A stretch of 64,000 nucleotides of DNA from a bacterium (GCA_018435605.1 JAHDNF010000016.1:49876-113875); one strand, 5' to 3'; counted from the stretch's first letter, positions 44,655 to 56,182 are shown. Translations and numbers: made by a program. The notes: a model not told the origin generated them from the letters alone.

Positions 44655-45491
44655 TTATCGCAAACGCTTTGCGGTCAATGATGCACAGGCGATGATAAGC
44701 AATCCCGCGGTAATCGGTTCAGGGATAGAGACAGGATCGGGGACAGGCGGACTGTATGCTTTGAAATCAATGTAATCGATACCGATCGTGCTAAGAGTCA
44801 ATCCGGGTTTGGTTGTACTTTCCAAATCCTGAAACGCATTTAAACTGAAAAAAATCTGTCGCGGCAACAAAGTATTATTACTCACAGAACTCAGTTCATA
44901 TTCCGTAATAAACCCCATATTGGCTGTTTGGCCTGTCCATGATATGTTTAGGAAATAATCTTCATCCCGCTGTATGGTAATTACAGCAGACCCTGTTGCC
45001 GGAAGTACTATGCCGGTCATATATGACCATGTAGGGTATAAATATTGTTGCGGATGGTTAACCATATAGACATTATGAAAATCCGCCATTCCGGAGTATG
45101 CTATATTGACGTATGTATCGGTTATACCGGCAACGACAGCCTGAACGTCGGTCGGTTGATCCATTACCCAGTAAATACGGTAGGTCATTTCGAAGTTCTG
45201 AAATTCAAGGGCGGGTAAATTGTAAAAAAATCTAATTTCACTTGCAGTTAAAGATGAAGTTGTATCGTGTGTCAGTTCGATTCCGGAGCCGGTTGAGACA
45301 ACATAAGCGTCGGTGCTCTGATGCTGAATGGTGTAAGACCAGTTGGCGTATCCGTTGGAAAAATCGTCGTGAAACGAATAGTTGTATTGAGCGGCATTGG
45401 ATTCGGATACCGACACGGCAACGGCAAAAATTATCATCAGCATACATGCTATCTCGAAAAGGGTATATTTTCTATAGAAAATCTCATACAT
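44655..45491 (-). CDS. Secreted PEP-CTERM-sorted protein of unknown function
   Basis: This is a 278-residue exported protein. The signal peptide runs to about residue 33 (LMIIFAVAVSVSESNA). The C-terminus SIPEPITAGLLIIACASLTA then KRLR is a PEP-CTERM signal: PEP motif, hydrophobic helix, basic end. It marks the protein for exosortase processing and surface display. The body (about 35-250) is strand-rich (HDDFSNGYANWSYTIQ at the start, a concanavalin-like beginning). ATG 45491 is chosen because GGAG lies 11 bases upstream. The exosortase is not in this window. Confidence 0.82.
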   Translation of the reverse strand: MYEIFYRKYTLFEIACMLMIIFAVAVSVSESNAAQYNYSFHDDFSNGYANWSYTIQHQSTDAYVVSTGSGIELTHDTTSSLTASEIRFFYNLPALEFQNFEMTYRIYWVMDQPTDVQAVVAGITDTYVNIAYSGMADFHNVYMVNHPQQYLYPTWSYMTGIVLPATGSAVITIQRDEDYFLNISWTGQTANMGFITEYELSSVSNNTLLPRQIFFSLNAFQDLESTTKPGLTLSTIGIDYIDFKAYSPPVPDPVSIPEPITAGLLIIACASLTAKRLR

Positions 45492-45761
45492 GCTAAAGCG
45501 CTCCAATGAATAATAATTTAGGAACCTCTTAAATATTCCTTTTGTTTACATTCTCTTCCAAATATATAGCACAAAACTTTCTGTTTTGCAAGCTACGCAA
45601 AATTATTTTCAATGATATGGATTAATCATCATAAATGCCTTCGTGAGTTCAAAGGATACTGATGATATAAAATATTTCGTCGGATCAATGTGTTAGCGTG
45701 GTATTGCGGTTTATTTAGATATGAAAATGCAAAATATATCTTCATTGCATAAAAACGCTGG

Positions 45762-47261
<1,500 letters not shown>

Positions 47262-47601
47262 GGCTACTCCTTATGCCGGAAAAATTTTTTAATCCGGTTC
47301 AATGTGATTTTTGATTTAGGCATGACACATCACAGTAAAAATACCAAATAATAATACAAAACTTCAAATCATTTATTATTCCCGTCAAATTTTATTGCGG
47401 ATTAAATCAGGCAATCTTTTTAACTGGTACATGCTCAATTTGCGTTGCGGATCGTGGGAATCGTATGATAGCATTATAAAAATATATAAAGTAACCTCTT
47501 GAAATATCCTTTAGGGTAAGAAAATATTTTTCTGTGTTTGTTATCGCTACTTCATATCTAATCGGACTAAGTTTTGTCAATTTTGGAGTACAAAGTAAAA
47601 T
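47262..47601. other. Intergenic region between divergent malQ and the PPDK-like gene
   Basis: This 340-base AT-rich gap must hold the promoters of both flanking genes. I see no clean -35/-10 pair with 17-base spacing in either direction and no strong inverted repeat or RNA signature. A short minus-strand reading frame that enters the following gene is not convincing. Confidence 0.6.
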
Positions 47602-50220
47602 ATGACTACAGATGACCATTCATGTAAAACAGGGTTGCCGGAACTAGATAAAATCTTAGAAGAAATACGGCTCGGCGACAACGTCGTTTTTCAAATAGAT
47701 AGTATTGACGATTATATACGTCTGGTTCATCCGTATGCCAAGGCGGCTTTCAACGCCAAAAGGGATTTGATATATTTTAGATTTGCCGCACACCGTGAGG
47801 TTATTCCAGAAGGTTTGCCCATCAATGTATATGAGGTTCATCCTGAAGAAGGTTTCGAGAACTTTATTTCCGCTATATTAACTGTTATCGAAAAATTCGG
47901 CAAAGGAGCATTTTATATTTTCGACTGTCTTTCCGATCTTGCAGTAGATTGGTACAGCGACCGTATGCTGGGAAATTTTTTTATGATAACTTGTCCTTAT
48001 CTTTTTGACTATGATACCGTAGCTTACTTCGGGCTTCTGCGCGACAGACATACCCCTTTAGCCGCCAACGCTATTCAGGAGACAGCACAGGTTGTTCTTA
48101 ACGTATATAACAATAAAAATGAGATATATATTCATCCGCTGAAGGTAGACAAACGCTATTCGCCTACAATGTATTTGCTACATAAATGGGAGGGGGACTC
48201 TTTTATTCCTGTTACACGAAGCACGGCGATAGCCGATATTCTATCCTCATTACCGCAACCACGGTTGAATTTTTCAGCGCAATTGCGGGATGTATGGACA
48301 AAAAATTTTATTAAAGCACAAGAAAAAATCGACAGGACTCAGCCGGAAAAACGTGCCGAAATAACTAACAAAACCCTTTTAATGCGTCTTCTTAGAATGG
48401 TAATCACAAGGGACGAACAGTTGTTGGCTCTTGCCAAAAAATATTTCAATTTGCATGATCTGCTGGATATCGGCAAGCGCATGATCGGCACAGGACTCAT
48501 CGGTGGAAAATCGGTCGGTATGCTTTTAGCGCAGGCGATAATAAGAAAAAAAGACAAGAAGCTGGCTAAGAAACTTGAATGCCACGATTCATTTTTTGTC
48601 GGTGCAGACGTGTTTTATACGTATCTTATAAAGAATAAATGCTGGTGGATACGCCGTCGGCTAAACAGCATGGAAGACGGGTTTGAGTCTGCCGAGGAAG
48701 CTCGGCGGCTTTTGCTTCAAGGCGAGTTCCCGCAGGATATTATAGACCAATTTATCGAAATGCTGGAATATTTTGGGCAATCGCCTATAATCGTGCGGTC
48801 TTCGAGCCTTCTGGAAGACGCATACGGCAACTCGTTTTCAGGAAAATACGAAAGCGTGTTTTGTACCAATCAGGGCACACCGGAAAACAGGCTTGAGAAT
48901 TTTATTTCCGCAGTCCGGACTGTATACGCCAGCACTGTAAGCAAAGAAGCGCTGGCTTACCGGTCGCATTGGGATCTGCTAAAAAGAGATGAACAAATGG
49001 CGCTTTTGGTGCAACGGGTATCGGGATCGATTTACAACGACCACTATTTTCCTCAGATAGCCGGAGTCGGCTTTTCATTCAACCCTTTTGTATGGGACAG
49101 CGAAATAGACCCGAAATCCGGAGTATTGCGTTTGGTATTCGGGTTAGGCACAAGAGCGGTAGATAGAATCGAAGACGATTACACTCGTATCGTAGCGTTA
49201 AATGCCCCTATGCGTCGTCCTGAGTCAAGCTCGGGCGACCTGCGCAAATATACTCAGCATCATGTAGATATATTGGATTTAGCTAATAACTCGTTGATGA
49301 CAAAAAGTTTTAAGGATGTGGTCAGTAAAGTATCGGATTTTCCTATGCAATTATTCGCGTCGCAAGACGGCGAACTTTTGCGCCTTAAATATGAACTCAA
49401 CCGGGACGATATCTTTCCTTGGATATTGACGTTCGACGAATTGCTGTCCAACGGTTCGTTTGTCGAAGATATGAGGAATATTGTGCGCATACTTCAGGAG
49501 GCTTATAATCATCCTGTAGATATCGAGTTTACCGCTAATTTCTCGGATGACGGAAGTTTCCGCGTAAATTTGGTGCAGTGCAGGCCGTTTCAGGTAAAAG
49601 GAAATATTCTTAGTGTGGAAGAACCGCGCGCTATACATAAAGATAAAATTATACTGGAAACACGGGGGCCTGTTATCGGCAGTAGCAGAGCGGTCACCAT
49701 AGACCGAATCATATACGTTGTACCGGAAGTTTACGGAAAAATGAACCAATCGGATCGATATTCCATAGCTAGGCTTATCGGACAACTGACTCATCTGAAA
49801 AGCAATGGTAAACAACCTACTATCATGCTCATCGGACCCGGCCGATGGGCAACCAGCACTCCGGAATTGGGTGTGCCTGTTTCTTTTGCGGAAATCAATA
49901 AGGCGTCTATTCTATGTGAAGTGGCGGCTATGCACGAGAATCTGATTCCGGAAATATCGTTGGGAACACATTTTTTTAATGATCTTGTCGAAATGGATAT
50001 GCTTTATGTCGCAGTGCCTCCACAAAAGAGCAACTGTTATGTAAACGGAAAGTTTTTCGACACCCGTCGTAATATGCTGGCAAAACTAATACCTCAGGCT
50101 GAAATATGGGCGTCTGCCGTTCGGGTAATCGATTCGCCGACCGATCCGGACAATTTATCTATATGCCTGAATGCTGATGTGTTAACACAAAAAGCGGTGT
50201 GCTATTTATCCGCCAAGTGA
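47602..50220 (+). CDS. PEP synthase/PPDK N-terminal-domain protein with a P-loop-less RecA-like N-terminus
   Basis: This is an 872-residue protein. The first ~230 residues begin TGLPELDKILEEIRLGDNVVFQ, as KaiC/RecA-like domains do, but the Walker A glycine loop and Lys are missing. From about residue 290 it has a pyruvate phosphate dikinase ATP-binding (ATP-grasp-like) domain: GTGLIGGKSVGMLLAQAII, SPIIVRSSSLLEDAYGNSFS, GKYESVF, VSKEALAYR and AGVGFSFNPFVWD. The swivelling phospho-His domain and the TIM-barrel of full PPDK are absent. The C-terminal ~200 residues (IGPGRWATSTPELGVPVSFA) are shared with similar proteins of unknown role. A phosphotransfer or regulatory function is likely; a full PEP synthase is not. 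Confidence 0.8.
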   Translation: MTTDDHSCKTGLPELDKILEEIRLGDNVVFQIDSIDDYIRLVHPYAKAAFNAKRDLIYFRFAAHREVIPEGLPINVYEVHPEEGFENFISAILTVIEKFGKGAFYIFDCLSDLAVDWYSDRMLGNFFMITCPYLFDYDTVAYFGLLRDRHTPLAANAIQETAQVVLNVYNNKNEIYIHPLKVDKRYSPTMYLLHKWEGDSFIPVTRSTAIADILSSLPQPRLNFSAQLRDVWTKNFIKAQEKIDRTQPEKRAEITNKTLLMRLLRMVITRDEQLLALAKKYFNLHDLLDIGKRMIGTGLIGGKSVGMLLAQAIIRKKDKKLAKKLECHDSFFVGADVFYTYLIKNKCWWIRRRLNSMEDGFESAEEARRLLLQGEFPQDIIDQFIEMLEYFGQSPIIVRSSSLLEDAYGNSFSGKYESVFCTNQGTPENRLENFISAVRTVYASTVSKEALAYRSHWDLLKRDEQMALLVQRVSGSIYNDHYFPQIAGVGFSFNPFVWDSEIDPKSGVLRLVFGLGTRAVDRIEDDYTRIVALNAPMRRPESSSGDLRKYTQHHVDILDLANNSLMTKSFKDVVSKVSDFPMQLFASQDGELLRLKYELNRDDIFPWILTFDELLSNGSFVEDMRNIVRILQEAYNHPVDIEFTANFSDDGSFRVNLVQCRPFQVKGNILSVEEPRAIHKDKIILETRGPVIGSSRAVTIDRIIYVVPEVYGKMNQSDRYSIARLIGQLTHLKSNGKQPTIMLIGPGRWATSTPELGVPVSFAEINKASILCEVAAMHENLIPEISLGTHFFNDLVEMDMLYVAVPPQKSNCYVNGKFFDTRRNMLAKLIPQAEIWASAVRVIDSPTDPDNLSICLNADVLTQKAVCYLSAK

Positions 50221-50232
50221 GTTTCTACGGGC

Positions 50233-50261
50233 TATTGAACACTGGCATTCCTTGTTCAATA
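50233..50261. terminator. Inverted repeat between convergent genes, possible bidirectional terminator
   Basis: TATTGAACA (50233-50241) and TGTTCAATA (50253-50261) form a perfect 9-base stem with an 11-base loop in the 104-base gap between convergent genes. It is AT-rich without a clear T-run, so terminator function is tentative. Confidence 0.4.
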
Positions 50262-50324
50262 CGATATATATAAATGTGAAATAGTTTTATCTCTCTCCTC
50301 GGTAACCCCAGACTCTTTTATCGA

Positions 50325-51293
50325 TTATCTGAAGAGTTCTATATCTGCGCTGAGAAGTTCTCCTGCAATGTCCTCAAGAGTAACTATTCCGATACATTTA
50401 TTCCGGTCGTCTACAACAGAAAGAAGATGTTCCTTGTTTTCCAGCATGGTGTGAAGAGCTGTCATAAGCGTCTTATTTTTGTTGACTGTGTGAATCGGCG
50501 TTGCTTTTTCTATTAGGGTAGAAATTTCTTCTTTTGATGCGGGAATAGCCTTTTTGATGGTAACGAATGCAAAAATATCTTTGACGTCTTGGCTACTGCT
50601 AACCGGATAGCGTGAATATCCGCTTTTTCGGGCAAGCTCCAAGATTGATTCCGGATTATCTCCCTTGCGGATAAATATGATTCGATCCGGAGGAATCATA
50701 GCATGTGACATTAAAGTATGGCTAAGCCGTACCGCGTTGACAATGATGTTCTCCTGTTCAAGATTAATTGCTTTGCCCGATCGGGCAAGCGTGGCCAGTG
50801 TAATGATATCGGCAGTTGTGATTTGTTCGGACTCGTATTCAGGCGACAGCCTTCTGAACATGAATTCGCTTAACTTAACTAGTGGATGCATCAATTTAGT
50901 TATGAGTTCCAGTATGTGACCCGCGGATGGGGCAAGCTGATTGCGGAATGTAACGCCGATAATCTTTGGCAGTAGCTCTGTTCCGAAAAGCACGATAACG
51001 GTAAACAGGATAGAAAAAATCCAGACATATTGTTCGCCGTATATGTTTACGAAAGCTCCGCCTGCCACTGTGGCTCCGCCAGTATGTGCTACGGTATTCA
51101 GGACAAGTATGGCTGTGATAGGGCGTGTAACATTTTTCTTTAAACGTTTCCATGATTCGGCGGCACGGGGACGGATGTTTTGCATTCGGTGTAATGTCAA
51201 GGGGTTGAGGCTAAGAAGTAATGCTTCCGCCAGAGAACATAGAAACGAAACGACGATTGCGGTTGTCGAACTTAAGATAAATAAAACAGTCAT
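50325..51293 (-). CDS. CNNM/CorC-family transporter-like protein with CBS pair
   Basis: This 322-residue membrane protein has an N-terminal CNNM (DUF21) domain with about three hydrophobic segments (FILSSTTAIVVSFLCSLAEALLLSLNP; AILVLNTVAHTGGATVAGG; VWIFSILFTVIVLFGTELLPK) and a cytoplasmic CBS pair (about 195-320; MSHAMIPPDRIIFIRKGDNP, KNKTLMTALHTMLENKEHLL, GIVTLEDIAGELL). Relatives export magnesium or act as Mg-linked regulators. The C-terminal CorC_HlyC domain is missing, so this is the short form. The TELLPK motif is typical. Single gene, minus strand. Confidence 0.9.
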   Translation of the reverse strand: MTVLFILSSTTAIVVSFLCSLAEALLLSLNPLTLHRMQNIRPRAAESWKRLKKNVTRPITAILVLNTVAHTGGATVAGGAFVNIYGEQYVWIFSILFTVIVLFGTELLPKIIGVTFRNQLAPSAGHILELITKLMHPLVKLSEFMFRRLSPEYESEQITTADIITLATLARSGKAINLEQENIIVNAVRLSHTLMSHAMIPPDRIIFIRKGDNPESILELARKSGYSRYPVSSSQDVKDIFAFVTIKKAIPASKEEISTLIEKATPIHTVNKNKTLMTALHTMLENKEHLLSVVDDRNKCIGIVTLEDIAGELLSADIELFR

Positions 51294-51536
51294 AGTTCTC
51301 CTTTATAAAAGTATATAAACCATTCTTAAGCCTTGCGTTATATTCTTAATAGATTAGACTTTATATGTTTATGTTGGTTTCAACAAAGCCTGCTCATTAT
51401 ATATATGTAATAAAATTTTATGTATGTAATCAATAGATTTTCCTTAAAATCTTTTTGCTTTTCGATCAATATAAAGAAAAAATCCGCCTGCCCGTGTATT
51501 GCTTAGCGTAATTTCGTGCTTAAAAAACGGTGTTTT

Positions 51537-51565
51537 TTGTAAAAACCGAAATTATATGTTATAAT
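51537..51565 (+). promoter_or_regulatory. Promoter for the PKD-domain protein gene
   Basis: TTGTAA (51537-51542) and TATAAT (51560-51565) stand 17 bases apart. The predicted leader of about 100 bases begins near 51572 and contains an imperfect hairpin (AGCGG..CCGCT, 51575-51598). The rest of the 377-base gap (51294-51670) is AT-rich with nothing further recognisable. Confidence 0.6.
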
Positions 51566-51670
51566 CATATTGAAGCGGGTTGCTTTTTCTAACCGCTTTC
51601 AGTCAGGTTTTTTTATAAAATTCCGTTCATAATAAGGAAAACATAAATTTTATGAAAGGGTTTGTTTAGC

Positions 51671-53047
51671 GTGAAAATATTATTGGTTCTCCTTATATTG
51701 TGCAGTCTGTGTATAGCTAAGGCTTATCCCGATGATTATGATCCTGATGATGTAAATCCATTCTCCAATAATATATTGTTTTTCGGGGCAAACAGCACGC
51801 TTTTTGACGAGCAAGGCAACATTTTACCGGGTAATGCAGGGCTTGGTATTCCCGGTGCAGTTATTCAACTAATAAAGCACAATGGCGACGGGACAATCAA
51901 ACCGCCTGACTCCGAAGGAAATCCTGCGCCTGAAGATACCCATCTGTTTTATATACCTATCGGAAGAGGAATAGCGGGTTTTTTGGGAGAAATAGGGATG
52001 TTCTCTGTCAACTGCAATTATACAAGTCCTTCAGACCGCATTTACGCGAGAATTTTTAATGCTGTAAATATCGCCGATGCAACGTATTACGGTCAAACTG
52101 AATTGCGGACTATATCCAGTTTGTACGGTGTGCCGAACAGCAGTATTCGTTATTTTATAGTTGATAATCACGGGTTGCTAAATACCAATATTCCGTTGGA
52201 TCCGCAAGGTGACGTCGGGGCAAAGGCACACGCCGGCGGTCCGTACGTTGGAGCGGAAGGATCGCCTATTCTTCTTGACGCGGCAGGCACAATAGACCCG
52301 GACACCGATATTTCCGATTTGGTGTTTACATGGGATCTGGACGGCGACCGTCAATTTGACGATGCAACAGGCATTACGTTAAATTATGCGTGGCCTGATA
52401 ACTGTAACAACGTTGTCAGAGTTAGAGCGATGAATCCTCTGACTGGCGTATCAGGTATCGCGGTAACGCAGACGACTATCTCCAACGCGCCTCCATCGAT
52501 CAGTCCTGTCGGCGATTTCGATATGTCGCCGGGCAAACAGTTGGTCGTGTCAACAACCTATTTCGACCCTGGTATTAACGATACCCATACTATCAGCATT
52601 AACTGGGGCGATACTACAATGCAAAACGGAGTGCCTGTTTCCGGAGGGATTATACAAGCGGTTCATTCGTATACTGCTGAAGGGATATATCCTGTTCAGA
52701 TAACTATTTACGATGATGACGGCGCTTCGGCGTCTACTTCGTTTCAGGTGAAAATAGCAGTGGTTCCGCTTCCTGTGCAGGCTTCTTTGAGTGTCGGCAA
52801 CGGGATTACTATAGACTGGCAGGCTAAAGCAGGCAATTATTATGAGATCTGGTTTACCGACGAAGAAATATCTCCATTCGATGAAAACGATTCAAGGTGG
52901 CATCTGCTTGATATTGTCACTACCAGTCCTTATGTAGATACCGGTAATTTGGCAGGTTACGATAATGTTATCGGTACCGCTGACGACAGGTTGAGTCCGG
53001 ATGATGTAGACCGGCGGTTTTATACTATCCTTGAGTTACCCGATTAA
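51671..53047 (+). CDS. Secreted protein with PKD-type domains
   Basis: This 458-residue exported protein has a signal peptide (VKILLVLLILCSLCIAKAYP). Residues 20-175 form a strand-rich domain (GAVIQLIKHNGDGTIKPP; YARIFNAVNIADATYYG) that resembles the start of the protein at 63551. A PKD domain follows (about 180-270; AGGPYVGAEGSPILLDAAGT, FTWDLDGDRQFDDATG), then a second PKD-like domain (about 275-360; FDPGINDTHTISINWGD, HSYTAEGIYPVQITIYDDDG) and a C-terminal strand-rich part. PKD folds mediate surface protein or glycan contacts. The start is GTG 51671, with GAAAGGG 10 bases upstream; an earlier in-frame TTG at 51662 is less likely. No PEP-CTERM tail. Confidence 0.82.
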   Translation: MKILLVLLILCSLCIAKAYPDDYDPDDVNPFSNNILFFGANSTLFDEQGNILPGNAGLGIPGAVIQLIKHNGDGTIKPPDSEGNPAPEDTHLFYIPIGRGIAGFLGEIGMFSVNCNYTSPSDRIYARIFNAVNIADATYYGQTELRTISSLYGVPNSSIRYFIVDNHGLLNTNIPLDPQGDVGAKAHAGGPYVGAEGSPILLDAAGTIDPDTDISDLVFTWDLDGDRQFDDATGITLNYAWPDNCNNVVRVRAMNPLTGVSGIAVTQTTISNAPPSISPVGDFDMSPGKQLVVSTTYFDPGINDTHTISINWGDTTMQNGVPVSGGIIQAVHSYTAEGIYPVQITIYDDDGASASTSFQVKIAVVPLPVQASLSVGNGITIDWQAKAGNYYEIWFTDEEISPFDENDSRWHLLDIVTTSPYVDTGNLAGYDNVIGTADDRLSPDDVDRRFYTILELPD

Positions 53048-53214
53048 TGTAGAATTATATCTCGTGAGATTATGATCGATAATTTATAAGGAATCCGAAT
53101 TTCCACGTGTAAGGTCAAACCTTCAAAAATTCTGACAAAATGCCATTTTTTCTTAATAGATTTTAAAAAGACTTCTTGTTTGTCGGCAACATTCGATGTT
53201 TTCCAAATTGACAT

Positions 53215-53243
53215 TTGATTTTTTGCCTTAAATGGTATATACT
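53215..53243 (+). promoter_or_regulatory. Promoter for the secreted helical-barrel protein gene
   Basis: TTGATT (53215-53220), a 17-base spacer and TATACT (53238-53243). The start site is about 53250 and the ATG follows 40 bases later. A perfect TTGACA at 53208 is too far (24 bases) from the same -10. Confidence 0.5.
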
Positions 53244-53289
53244 CCACAACTTCCAAAGAAATAAAAGATTGAATAAAAAGGATGGAAAT

Positions 53290-55308
53290 ATGAAGTGTAT
53301 CTTGTCGTATTTTGTTTTAGGACTGCTGTTTTTTCAAATTGTGAATAACGTTTTTGCTACCGGAGAAAGCGCTTCTTCCCATCAGTCGGGCGTTAAAGGT
53401 TTTCTTACTGTCGAAGAAGTGGAGGGCGTACACCGTAGTCTGGGCGAACTGTACGAACCTGTACGTAAAGATCTTGTAGGCTGGGTTGAGCGTCAGGGAG
53501 AACAAGCCGGAGTCAATATCGAGCTAGGCGTGGATATGAAACATCTGTGGCAGAGTTATCAATCCAGTAATAGCTTTTACAGCAAATGGCTGGCAGGGTT
53601 TGGCAGAGTATGGGCTTATGACGCCGCGCTGGGTTTGTATTCCGTATTGGCTGAAAAAAATTATCAGCGCGCCAGGCTTGCCGTGGATAATTTTATGGAG
53701 GTGATTCGCGCGGAAAAGAAGAGGGGTTACCGCGGGTTGATGCATTTTTCATATAACACTCGCGACGATCAGTTCATTGACCCCCGTGAACCGCAGGGAG
53801 CTACCCAATGGGTGTTAAAGGCTCTTTACACTTATATGCTTGAAACCGGTGATTTACGGCATTTCAAAGAATTAACCGGTTACGTGAGAAACGATATATT
53901 GCCGTTGCAAATAGTTGAACCGGAACACCCAGCGTTTGGCTTGCTTCGTCAGGGATACATGCACCCAAAAGGCTTAGCTCAGGGCGGCTATGACATTTAC
54001 AGCGAAATTGACGAACTCAATGTTGTAAGCCACGGTGTAAATATGGAACACAACGCCGACTATATAGATTTTCTTCGGCTTGTAGCCTTGGTGATAGATA
54101 AATACGCGGATCAGCTGGATTATCCTGATATTGAAAAATTTCGTGACGAGGTTCGTGTACGTCATGCCCTTTGTATGCAGGGGGCGAAACGTATACGTCA
54201 GGGAAAGTATTGGCCGACCGCGTTTGCTCCCAACGGAGAAGCGAACTGGTCGAAAGCCGTCGATCATTACAGTTGGCTTGCTCATACTTTTATGGGGGTC
54301 AAAGACGACGACGATATTCCGTGGGATAGTATACAGATTTTGTACAACGAGTTTACGACAACAATAAAAGCCATTCATGTACTTGAACGCCGAAACGAGG
54401 TGGTCATACCTTTGTCCAAACCTGTAAAAGGAATTTTCTTTTTCACTTCCGACTTTATGGATTCATTCGTAGATATGCCCGGACCGGATAGATTCAAACT
54501 CGAAGAGATGGTGCAACCTGAAGCAACCGCCGGAGCAATTATAATGATACTCGATTTTACTTTAAAAACCGCCGATCCCCATAGACGGGAATTCGCTTTA
54601 GCGTATCTCAAAGAGCTACTTGAAGGGCTTGCGGAAATACATAGGGTGTATAAACAAACTGCAGGGTATACCGGTGGAGGCATGCCCTATTCTACAGAAA
54701 TTATACACGATTTTTTTACGCCCGATCCGTCTTCCGCCGCGGTTATTACATATCAGCTGGCAATAAAGAAACTGCAAACCGGATACTCCAATTTTCTCGG
54801 TGTTTCGTTACCGGAAGGATTTGAAAACGCCCTTTTAGAGCAGATCGATCTTAGCGCATTGCCTGAAGGGTTGCCTGTTCCTGAATTTGTGAAAACATCT
54901 GATCAAGATTTTTCAACGGAATCCATACCGGCAGAGGAACTGGCAAAACTCATTTCTATTGAAAAAGCTGAATATCGTGACGGGACGGTATGGGTAAATA
55001 TATCTTATCCGGAAGATTATACCGGTCAATTTGAGTTGATAGTCCTTAAAAAGACCGATTACTGGTACGTACAGCCTGCAAGCGTGTCTACTATACGTGC
55101 CGGATGCGCTTTGCCCGCAAGCGGTACGGATGTTCCTTTATGCAATATTCAGGGTACAACTGCCGATTCGTTGATGCTGGTTGTTGCGCGAAAAAATAAT
55201 CCTTTGAAACATAATTCGTTTTTAGCGCGCACGGAACTTGATAAATATTTTATTGACGGGATATTTATAGTCGGATCGTTTTGCGACGGCAAGTCTTATG
55301 TGAAATAA
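53290..55308 (+). CDS. Secreted helical protein, possibly an (alpha/alpha) barrel glycan-active enzyme
   Basis: This 672-residue protein has a signal peptide (MKCILSYFVLGLLFFQIVNN, cleavage near FATG). Residues 40-560 look mainly helical, with aromatic-rich loops such as WLAGFGRVWAYDAALGLYSV, MHFSYNTRDDQFIDPREPQG, GATQWVLKALYTYML, SHGVNMEHNADYIDFLRLVA and PTAFAPNGEANWSKAVDHYS. This spacing of helices with acidic and aromatic residues at their ends is seen in six-hairpin (alpha/alpha) glycosidases; I cannot name a family. The last ~110 residues form a strand-rich domain. ATG 53290 follows AAAAAGGATGG; a longer in-frame reading would hide the signal peptide. Confidence 0.65.
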   Translation: MKCILSYFVLGLLFFQIVNNVFATGESASSHQSGVKGFLTVEEVEGVHRSLGELYEPVRKDLVGWVERQGEQAGVNIELGVDMKHLWQSYQSSNSFYSKWLAGFGRVWAYDAALGLYSVLAEKNYQRARLAVDNFMEVIRAEKKRGYRGLMHFSYNTRDDQFIDPREPQGATQWVLKALYTYMLETGDLRHFKELTGYVRNDILPLQIVEPEHPAFGLLRQGYMHPKGLAQGGYDIYSEIDELNVVSHGVNMEHNADYIDFLRLVALVIDKYADQLDYPDIEKFRDEVRVRHALCMQGAKRIRQGKYWPTAFAPNGEANWSKAVDHYSWLAHTFMGVKDDDDIPWDSIQILYNEFTTTIKAIHVLERRNEVVIPLSKPVKGIFFFTSDFMDSFVDMPGPDRFKLEEMVQPEATAGAIIMILDFTLKTADPHRREFALAYLKELLEGLAEIHRVYKQTAGYTGGGMPYSTEIIHDFFTPDPSSAAVITYQLAIKKLQTGYSNFLGVSLPEGFENALLEQIDLSALPEGLPVPEFVKTSDQDFSTESIPAEELAKLISIEKAEYRDGTVWVNISYPEDYTGQFELIVLKKTDYWYVQPASVSTIRAGCALPASGTDVPLCNIQGTTADSLMLVVARKNNPLKHNSFLARTELDKYFIDGIFIVGSFCDGKSYVK

Positions 55309-55324
55309 TGCCGCCGGAGTTCGG

Positions 55325-56182
55325 TTATTTGATGTGTTGATCGAAAAAATCGGTTACCCTTTTTTCATAGGCAGACCGATTTTGAAAATTTGCCAGTCCG
55401 TGATCAGCGCCTTCGATAGTCCACAGTATAGTTTTGTTTTTGTCAGACGCCTCGTATAACTGTAGCGCATGTTCGAAAGGTATTTGTGAATCCTGTTTGC
55501 TGTGGATCAGCAGAATCGGAATGTTCAGGTTACCTATAGTGTCGGACGGTGTGATATCTTTTGTGCGGATACCGAGGAACAGCCGAGTATACAATTTTGT
55601 CATCCATACGAACGGGTATTTTGTGAACCATGGAAAGATCGAATAAATATCCGGCAAAAGCCTGTCTATACTGGCAAAAGCGGAATCGGACACGATAGCC
55701 GAAACTCCTTGCGGCTGTGCCATGATGGACACTGCCCCGCCGAGAGAAAAACCGTAAATACCGATTTTTGAAAATCCTCTGTCCGAAACCCATTGTATTG
55801 CCGCTGTGAGGTCTTTTCGTTCATGGTATCCGACAGAAGAAAAAGCCCCTTCGCTTTCGCCTAAGTATCTGAAATCAAAATAGAAAAGATTGAATTTACC
55901 GGCGAGAAAATATGTTGAGCCAAGGATGTTGTTTTTATCCGCCGGATATCCGTGGCATAGTATTATTATTCTGTCGGACTGTGTTTTTGCCGGAACAAAC
56001 CAGCCTGCAAGGCGAACTCCATCCTGTGCGGTGAAGCGAACGTTTTCGTAGGCAAGCCCTATATCTGCCGGCGTTAGGTTTGTTGTGAATCGCGCAGGGC
56101 GTATGTACATAGCAAAACTTATCAGCGACAGCACGCTTACTATTGTTGATATCCAAATCACCGCACGCAGAAGAATATTCAT
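55325..56182 (-). CDS. Membrane-anchored alpha/beta hydrolase
   Basis: This 285-residue protein has an N-terminal membrane segment (about 5-27) and then an alpha/beta hydrolase domain: IILCHGYPADKNNILGS (oxyanion), FYFDFRYLGESEGA, nucleophile elbow IYGFSLGGAVSIMAQ, acid in LLIHSKQDSQIP and His in EGADHGLANF. It is of the same general type as the hydrolase at 3.2-4.1 kb (S33/BAAT-like). It converges with the helical-barrel gene 16 bases away and has no operon partner. Substrate unknown. Confidence 0.85.
   Translation of the reverse strand: MNILLRAVIWISTIVSVLSLISFAMYIRPARFTTNLTPADIGLAYENVRFTAQDGVRLAGWFVPAKTQSDRIIILCHGYPADKNNILGSTYFLAGKFNLFYFDFRYLGESEGAFSSVGYHERKDLTAAIQWVSDRGFSKIGIYGFSLGGAVSIMAQPQGVSAIVSDSAFASIDRLLPDIYSIFPWFTKYPFVWMTKLYTRLFLGIRTKDITPSDTIGNLNIPILLIHSKQDSQIPFEHALQLYEASDKNKTILWTIEGADHGLANFQNRSAYEKRVTDFFDQHIK

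Noticed and set aside
47407..47619. 70-codon minus-strand reading frame between malQ and the PPDK-like gene
   Set aside because: It runs into the start of the well-supported gene at 47602, has no RBS and no recognisable motif.
47602..50220. Complete PEP synthase or pyruvate phosphate dikinase
   Set aside because: The phospho-His swivelling domain and the PEP-binding barrel are both missing.
53044..53256. 70-codon minus-strand frame between the PKD and helical-barrel genes
   Set aside because: It overlaps the promoter of the next gene and the end of the previous one; composition looks non-coding.
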